NCBI GenBank assembly: GCA_015494335.1
Contig: WGBK01000189.1
Coordinates: 1 to 9,071 of the forward strand
Direction of reading: 5' to 3'
Length of the DNA stretch: 9,071 bases
From: Gammaproteobacteria bacterium
GTDB lineage: Bacteria; Pseudomonadota; Gammaproteobacteria; GCA-001735895
Shown here: piece by piece, positions 5,641 through 9,071 of the stretch
How positions within the stretch are numbered: position 1 is the first letter of the stretch
Layout of the letters: each line of letters opens with the position of its first letter
Program-made: the position numbers and the translations under genes
The notes under the pieces: model-generated
Database searches by the model: none
Told to the model about the DNA's origin: nothing
Seen by the model: only the letters and a program-made list of their open reading frames with translations

Positions 5641-7578
5641 TTGGCGATCGAAAGGATCAATCGGTACAAGAAATCGGTACCGCTGCAGTACCGCGACGAG
5701 AAGATGGAGGAGCGTTACCAGCGCTTCCAGCGTGGTCGTGGACGCAGCACAAGCATCTTCGGCCTGATTGCACTGACCCTGATTGCCCTCAGCTATGCTT
5801 TCATCGAGCACTGGGTATTGGGGTTGAAATCCAACCTGCCGTTGATGGCCTATCTCGGCACGGCGGTCATAGCTGCCAGCGGCGCACTGTTCTCCGCCCT
5901 GAGCAGCAGTCAGGGCGCTCTCAAGCTGCGTCTGCTGCTTCCCAGCGCGCTGGCACTGCTGGGCCTGTTGTTGTCCCTGCATTTCGAAGGCTATCGTCTC
6001 TATCACGGCTTCGAGATGGGGTTGCTGCTGGTGTGGCTGGGCAGTCTCAATTCCCTCGGTTTTCGTCTCATCGCCTTCGTGGTCGGCGTACTGGCCGCGG
6101 CCTTTGCCGGCCTGGCCTGGCTTTACGGCGCCGACGACATCAAGCTGCCGGCTCTGATCGCCCTGCTGTTTGCTTCGCTGACCCTGTCCTTGTTCGTCTC
6201 CTACCTGCTCGAACGCTTCCGTCGCATGCTGTATCTGACCCAGCACGCGATGAAGAGCCTGTCGGCCCGCCAGGAAAGCTGGGCCTATACGCTGATCGAC
6301 CTGGACATGGCCCTGAGCGGCATCACAGAGTTACGCCAGTTGCTGGAACGCCTGATGGAATTCATCGGCGGCGTGATCCAGTACGACTCCTTCGTGCTGA
6401 CCACGCTGGACGGCAAGAAAGGCCGGCCCCAACCCGAGGTGGTCGAGGGTACGCTGTTCGAAACCGAGGAAGCGACGCTGTGGAACGATGACCTGATCAG
6501 CCGCCTGACCCAGACCCGGCAGGCCCTGGCCAGCGCCGATTTCGACTGGGAGGAGGGTTTTCTCGGGCGACAGAAGAAGCGCTTCAAGCACTATCGGCTC
6601 GATATCCCGGTGTTCGACGGCTCCGAAATGGTGGCCCTGATCAGCCTGCGACGCGCCAGCGAGCCCTTCGACGAGCTGGACATGACGGCCAGCATCAGCC
6701 TGGTTTCGCAGGCGATGATGATCTACAAGCGCAGCCTGCAGACCGGCCCGGCAAAGGTGCTGAAGATGTCCGAGTCGCTGGCCCACGGCGTAGCGAGCCG
6801 ATCTCATGCGGCGCAGCCCCGGGTCCGTGCCGACGAACCGCAGAAGCCGCCGCAGCCGGTCACCAGCGAGAATGCCGAAGTGCTGGTTAAGTCCAGTCCT
6901 TCGCAGGTCGACCAGCAGGTCTCGGCTGACCAGACCCTGATCGATTCGGTCGAGAACCTGGCCGAAAAGGCCGTGGCGCAGCCTCAGGAACCTGCCCCGC
7001 AGGCGGTTCCCGAACCCGTGGAGGTCAAGCCGGACGAGGAAGTGGCGCCCAGCAACCTGGTGCGCAAGCTGAAAAAGGAAACCGAGTCGGCGCGCAAGAC
7101 GATCACCTTGCTCAGTCGCGAAAATGCCGATCGGGTGGCGGTGGACCGATACCGTACCGCCGCGCTGGAAGGCGAGCCCCTGTCGATCCTGTTGGTGGAG
7201 GTGGATGGCCTGCCCAAGCTGCGCGAGGAGGACGGGGACAAGGCCGCCTACAAGGTTTTTGCCGGCATCATCCGGCATGTGTTCTCCAAGCTCGATCCCC
7301 AGGGCGATGTACTGGGCCGCTACGGCCAGAACGGCTTCAGCGTGTTGCTGCACCGGGTGGACATGAATGCCGCCGAGAAATTCGCCGAATCCATCCGCCG
7401 CTGGGTCGAGCAGGCCCGTTTCAAGACGCCCTACGGAGAGCGCAGCGCTACCCTCAGCATCGGTGTTGCCGCCATCACCGAGGAGACCGGGAATTACGAG
7501 TCCATGGTCAAGCGGGCCGACATGGCCCTGTTCGTGGCCAAGAAGAGCGGCCGCAACTGTGTCAAGGTCCGGCTCTGA
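5641..7578 (+). CDS. Polytopic membrane protein with GAF-like region and degenerate GGDEF domain
   Basis: This is a 645-residue protein. A basic cytosolic N-terminus (1-36) precedes about six membrane segments between 38 and 192. Then come a helical stretch and GAF-like domain (about 225-365), a Pro/Gln/Glu-rich linker (about 390-470), a basic coiled segment (472-495) and a GGDEF-fold domain (about 497-645). The fold is clear from PLSILLVEVDGL, TLSIGVAAI and ADMALFVAKKSGRN. The signature loop is GQNGF (562-566) instead of GGDEF, and no RxxD inhibitory site precedes it, so diguanylate cyclase activity is unlikely. It may bind nucleotide or act as a sensor or scaffold. No EAL domain is present. 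The start is TTG 5641: AGAGGA at 5627-5632 is well placed and an in-frame stop at 5626-5628 rules out earlier starts. ATG 5704 is the alternative. It appears monocistronic. Confidence 0.85.
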   Translation: MAIERINRYKKSVPLQYRDEKMEERYQRFQRGRGRSTSIFGLIALTLIALSYAFIEHWVLGLKSNLPLMAYLGTAVIAASGALFSALSSSQGALKLRLLLPSALALLGLLLSLHFEGYRLYHGFEMGLLLVWLGSLNSLGFRLIAFVVGVLAAAFAGLAWLYGADDIKLPALIALLFASLTLSLFVSYLLERFRRMLYLTQHAMKSLSARQESWAYTLIDLDMALSGITELRQLLERLMEFIGGVIQYDSFVLTTLDGKKGRPQPEVVEGTLFETEEATLWNDDLISRLTQTRQALASADFDWEEGFLGRQKKRFKHYRLDIPVFDGSEMVALISLRRASEPFDELDMTASISLVSQAMMIYKRSLQTGPAKVLKMSESLAHGVASRSHAAQPRVRADEPQKPPQPVTSENAEVLVKSSPSQVDQQVSADQTLIDSVENLAEKAVAQPQEPAPQAVPEPVEVKPDEEVAPSNLVRKLKKETESARKTITLLSRENADRVAVDRYRTAALEGEPLSILLVEVDGLPKLREEDGDKAAYKVFAGIIRHVFSKLDPQGDVLGRYGQNGFSVLLHRVDMNAAEKFAESIRRWVEQARFKTPYGERSATLSIGVAAITEETGNYESMVKRADMALFVAKKSGRNCVKVRL

Positions 7579-7624
7579 GCCTCCTTCTCCGTACCCGAAT
7601 ACGGGATGGTTCGCCGTGTTTTTC

Positions 7625-7653
7625 TTGATTTATCCTTCCGCCGGCACTATGTT
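7625..7653 (+). promoter_or_regulatory. Candidate promoter of the DUF2892-Crp/Fnr operon
   Basis: TTGATT (7625-7630, 4 of 6) and TATGTT (7648-7653, 4 of 6 including the key T, A and final T) are separated by 17 bp. The predicted start near 7660 gives a leader of about 30 bases to the ATG at 7690. The 111-bp gap after the GGDEF-like gene has only a short stem (CCGTA/TACGG, 7589-7604) without a T tract. Confidence 0.35.
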
Positions 7654-7689
7654 CGAGCCATCACTTTTCAGGTCTTCGAGGAAAACATC

Positions 7690-7890
7690 ATGAGAGGCAA
7701 GCTTGGCGGTATCGACCGCATGCTGCGCATCGTACTGAGCATGTTCATACTCGGCGCGGGTTTCTACATCCCCAGCTGGTGGGGATTGATCGGCTTGATT
7801 CCTTTGCTCACGGGGATTGCGGGTTATTGCCCGATCTATGCCATCCTGGGTATCAACACCTGCCGCAAGGACGATGTCTGTGACAGCTGA
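7690..7890 (+). CDS. DUF2892 (YgaP-like) small inner-membrane protein 1
   Basis: This 66-residue protein has the DUF2892 layout: a short basic N-terminus (GGIDRMLR), a helix hairpin (about 12-26 and 30-45) and the family end motif GYCPIYAILGINT. The family is named from the membrane part of YgaP, a rhodanese, and standalone members are common near sulfur-metabolism and redox genes. Their activity is unknown. Unlike the second copy in this window, it has a Cys-bearing tail (C58, C64) in addition to the motif Cys (C47). ATG 7690 is chosen over an upstream in-frame ATG at 7606, because GAGGA at 7678-7682 is correctly spaced and the protein then has normal family length. It is followed after 16 bp by the Crp/Fnr gene, so the two are probably cotranscribed. 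Confidence 0.85.
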   Translation: MRGKLGGIDRMLRIVLSMFILGAGFYIPSWWGLIGLIPLLTGIAGYCPIYAILGINTCRKDDVCDS

Positions 7891-7906
7891 GCTGCGGTAG
7901 GGCGGC

Positions 7907-8587
7907 ATGACTGCCGACCTGCGTCGGCGTTTCGCCGCCCGCTTCCCGTTCATCGAACAGGTCTCGGCTCCCTTTGCCGACGCCTTCTTCGCGCAGACCC
8001 GGCTCGCCGAACTGCCGGCACGGACTCCGATCTGCGATGAAGGGCAGCAGTGCGCCCACCTGGCACTGGTGCTGGAAGGCGTGGGCCGCGTCTACAAGCT
8101 ATCGCCCAACGGACGCGAGGTCACCCTTTACCGCATCTATCCCGGCCAGAGCTGCGTCCTCACGGCCTCCTGCATCATGAGCCGACAGGCTTTCCCGGCC
8201 ATGGCGGTCAGCGAAACCCCGGTGACTGCCCTGCTGGTGCCCCCGGCCCATGTGCGTAACTGGTTCTGCGCGGAACCGGCCTGGCGCGATTTCGTGTTCG
8301 GTCTGCTGTCCCACCGTCTGGGCGATATCATCTCGGTGGTCGAGGAAGTGGCCTTCAAGCGCATTGACCTGCGCCTGGCCGAGCAGATGATGTCTGCCCT
8401 GGATCGCGGCGAGCGCCGGCTGGCCAAGACCCATGCCGAGTTGGCGGCCGATGTTGGCAGTTCGCGCGAGGTGGTCAGTCGCATCCTGCGTGATTTTTCC
8501 GAGCGCGGTCTGATTCGCTCGCGCCGCGGCGAGATCGAGATAGTCGATGCCGAGGCCATTCGACAGTGGGTGGAAAAAGCGGAATGA
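7907..8587 (+). CDS. Crp/Fnr-family transcriptional regulator, cysteine-rich
   Basis: This 226-residue regulator has an N-terminal cyclic-nucleotide-binding-type beta-roll (about 15-120), a long dimerisation helix (about 124-163) and a C-terminal winged helix (about 165-220). The recognition helix reads SSREVVSRIL. R187, E188, S191 and R192 combine the Arg-Glu pair of Crp with the E-xx-SR pattern of Fnr. The Fnr-type N-terminal cysteine cluster is absent. There are five cysteines (C43, C49, C83, C89, C121), and the segment GQSCVLTASC holds two of them in a C-x5-C arrangement, suggesting a thiol-, persulfide- or metal-based sensor (inference). The ATG at 7907 has GGTAGGG just upstream. It lies 16 bp after one DUF2892 gene and 90 bp before another, so control of these genes is its most likely local job. 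The effector is unknown. Confidence 0.9.
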   Translation: MTADLRRRFAARFPFIEQVSAPFADAFFAQTRLAELPARTPICDEGQQCAHLALVLEGVGRVYKLSPNGREVTLYRIYPGQSCVLTASCIMSRQAFPAMAVSETPVTALLVPPAHVRNWFCAEPAWRDFVFGLLSHRLGDIISVVEEVAFKRIDLRLAEQMMSALDRGERRLAKTHAELAADVGSSREVVSRILRDFSERGLIRSRRGEIEIVDAEAIRQWVEKAE

Positions 8588-8601
8588 TTCCTGCCCGCTT
8601 G

Positions 8602-8628
8602 GTGACAAAGTCACTGACAAGTCGGTGA
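8602..8628 (+). promoter_or_regulatory. Two overlapping palindromes, candidate operator of the second DUF2892 gene
   Basis: The first palindrome is GTGAC-AAA-GTCAC (8602-8614, perfect arms). The second is TCACTGAC-AA-GTCGGTGA (8611-8628, 7 of 8 Watson-Crick matches, the eighth a G-T pair). They share TCAC. No T tract follows, so an intrinsic terminator for the regulator gene is unlikely. The GTGA/TCAC cores resemble Crp-type half sites, but their spacing is 5 rather than 6 bp. Confidence 0.5.
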
Positions 8629-8642
8629 ACGAGGCGTAGTCT
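8614..8642 (+). promoter_or_regulatory. Candidate promoter of the second DUF2892 gene
   Basis: CTGACA (8614-8619, 5 of 6 to TTGACA) and TAGTCT (8637-8642, 3 of 6 but with the key T, A and final T) are separated by 17 bp. The predicted start near 8649 gives a leader of about 29 bases. The centre of the first palindrome (8608) would then lie at about -41, a typical activator position. Confidence 0.35.
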
Positions 8643-8677
8643 GTAGCCACATCAACCAGAAAGGGAGACAGACCACC

Positions 8678-8887
8678 ATGAAACAGAATGTAGGTACCAT
8701 CGAACGCATTATCCGCGGCCTGATCGGCATTGTTGCCATTGCCGCCTATTTCCTTGGCTGGCTGCAGGGCACTGCTGCCATTGTTGCGCTGGTCGTCGGC
8801 GTGGTCATGTTGTTTACCGCCATCGTCGGCTGGTGTCCGCCCTATGCCCTGCTCGGCATCAATACCGCGAAGAAAGGCGATGCCTGA
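8678..8887 (+). CDS. DUF2892 (YgaP-like) small inner-membrane protein 2
   Basis: This 69-residue protein is a paralogue of the one encoded at 7690-7890. It has the same layout: a basic N-terminus (TIERIIRG), two hydrophobic helices (about 13-29 and 32-50) and the end motif GWCPPYALLGINT, but with a single Cys (C53) and a Lys-rich tail instead of the Cys-bearing one. The two share the C-P-x-Y-A-x-L-G-I-N-T block but differ widely elsewhere, so the duplication is old or they were acquired separately. The ATG at 8678 follows an AAGGGAG ribosome site around 8660-8666. It has its own promoter candidate and a palindromic site between it and the Crp/Fnr gene. Function is unknown; sulfur or redox context is suggested by the family only. 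Confidence 0.87.
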   Translation: MKQNVGTIERIIRGLIGIVAIAAYFLGWLQGTAAIVALVVGVVMLFTAIVGWCPPYALLGINTAKKGDA

Positions 8888-8890
8888 GCA

Positions 8891-8937
8891 TTATTAACCC
8901 GGCAACAATGTATGTCAGGTTATTAACCCGGCAATAA
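8891..8937 (+). repeat. Direct repeat, 18 bp, 29-bp period, next to the insertion sequence
   Basis: TTATTAACCCGGCAACAA (8891-8908) and TTATTAACCCGGCAATAA (8920-8937) differ at one base. The second copy also sits in a small palindrome, GGTTA-T-TAACC (8918-8928). They lie immediately ahead of the transposase gene in AT-richer DNA, so they may belong to the left end of the element, for example as transposase-binding repeats. Confidence 0.75.
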
Positions 8938-8945
8938 AGAATATC

Positions 8946-8954
8946 TGATATAAT
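8946..8954 (+). promoter_or_regulatory. Perfect extended -10 promoter of the transposase
   Basis: TGATATAAT is an exact extended -10 (TGn plus TATAAT). No acceptable -35 is seen, which such promoters do not need. Transcription would begin near 8961, only about two bases before the ATG at 8963. Confidence 0.5.
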
Positions 8955-8962
8955 CCATCCAC

Positions 8963-9071
8963 ATGGAAGAGAAGATAGATGCGAGAAGCTTGCCGAGAGA
9001 GGTACTGGAAGAAAAGCGTCGTCAGGCCCACCAACTGCGAAAACGCGGAATGACCCGGGCGGAAATTGGTG
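8963..9071 (+). CDS. IS630-family transposase, N-terminus (3' truncated by window)
   Basis: The 36 visible residues (MEEKIDARSLPREVLEEKRR, then QAHQLRKRGMTRAEIG) match the start of IS630-family transposases: an acidic-basic opening K-I-D-x-R-x-L, an L-x-E-x-x-R-x-Q-A helix, and the first helix of a helix-turn-helix that normally continues as a Leu-Gly-Val-type turn. The DDE catalytic domain lies beyond the window, so intactness cannot be judged. There is no ribosome site before the ATG (bases are CCATCCAC), and the promoter candidate starts RNA almost at the ATG. The initiation codon and frame are otherwise unambiguous, since the frame runs open to the window end. Confidence 0.8.
   Translation, partial: MEEKIDARSLPREVLEEKRRQAHQLRKRGMTRAEIG

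Larger units (their letters stand above)
8891..9071 (+). mobile_element. Left part of an IS630-type insertion sequence (runs off the window)
   Basis: The element is inferred from the transposase N-terminus at 8963 and the repeat-bearing, AT-rich leader. The exact left boundary is not certain. It could be near 8891, or near 8911, where a TA is followed by TGTCAGG; IS630 elements insert at TA. The right end is outside the window, so terminal repeats cannot be compared. Confidence 0.5.

Noticed and set aside
5568..6491. Long open frame (307 codons) overlapping the GGDEF-like gene
   Set aside because: Its product is Arg/Gly/Pro-rich without any recognisable domain and it lies wholly in another frame of a well-supported membrane protein in GC-rich DNA.
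6331..7353. Minus-strand open frame of 340 codons
   Set aside because: Its composition (many His, Gln, Arg) is typical of antisense shadows. The plus strand encodes a clear GAF-linker-GGDEF protein.
7589..7605. Possible terminator after the GGDEF-like gene (CCGTA/TACGG stem)
   Set aside because: The stem has only 5 bp and no T tract follows, too weak to annotate as a terminator.
7606..7689. N-terminal extension of the first DUF2892 gene
   Set aside because: It would translate the promoter candidate, has no ribosome site and exceeds the usual family length.
7579..7690. Copy of the GTGAC/GTCAC palindrome for autoregulation of the Crp/Fnr operon
   Set aside because: I looked for GTGA/TCAC or TTGAT/ATCAA pairs and found no paired site, so autoregulation is not supported here.
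1..9071. CRISPR array, tRNA or rRNA
   Set aside because: I saw no regularly spaced repeat array and no tRNA- or rRNA-like sequence. The only spaced repeat is the two-copy pair at 8891-8937.

Overview
The window reads as GC-rich gammaproteobacterial chromosome, perhaps a Chromatiales-like or sulfur-oxidising lineage. That placement is an inference from codon use and gene families only. Almost all of it is coding, and the longest gap without a gene is about 215 bp.

Layout. (1) 1-735 is the C-terminal third of an RND efflux transporter cut by the window edge. (2) 806-4622 is a tightly packed six-gene operon: cytochrome b561, an SHP-type monohaem cytochrome c (DUF1924), a dihaem cytochrome c (DHC), a small secreted PepSY protein, an OmpR-family response regulator and its membrane histidine kinase. 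Four of the five junctions overlap, one by 47 bp. This matches the known SHP/DHC/cytochrome b cluster of proteobacteria, which often carries sensor-regulator genes; SHP binds O2 and related ligands, but its physiological role is unsettled. (3) 4619-5425 on the minus strand is an ElyC/SanA-like DUF218 membrane protein. It converges on the kinase, and both stop codons lie in one CTAG. (4) 5641-7578 is a polytopic membrane protein with a GAF-like region, a Pro/Glu/Gln-rich linker and a GGDEF domain whose signature has decayed to GQNGF. (5) 7690-8887 holds two DUF2892 (YgaP-like) small membrane proteins flanking a cysteine-rich Crp/Fnr regulator. (6) From about 8891 to the edge is the start of an IS630-type insertion sequence, AT-richer than the rest.

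How the genes may work together. In the main operon, electrons probably pass from the quinone pool or membrane through the b561 protein to DHC and SHP in the periplasm, with expression controlled by the operon's own two-component system. A direct repeat with 11-bp period, spaced like a PhoP-type box from a plausible -10, lies just upstream (741-774). A perfect 8-bp inverted repeat (772-799) covers the ribosome binding site of the first gene. Further on, overlapping palindromes between the Crp/Fnr gene and the second DUF2892 gene are placed like an activator site near -41.

The best candidates for under-described biology are this operon with its unusual kinase H-box (Arg at H+4), the Crp/Fnr-DUF2892 module with its operator candidate, and the degenerate GGDEF membrane protein.
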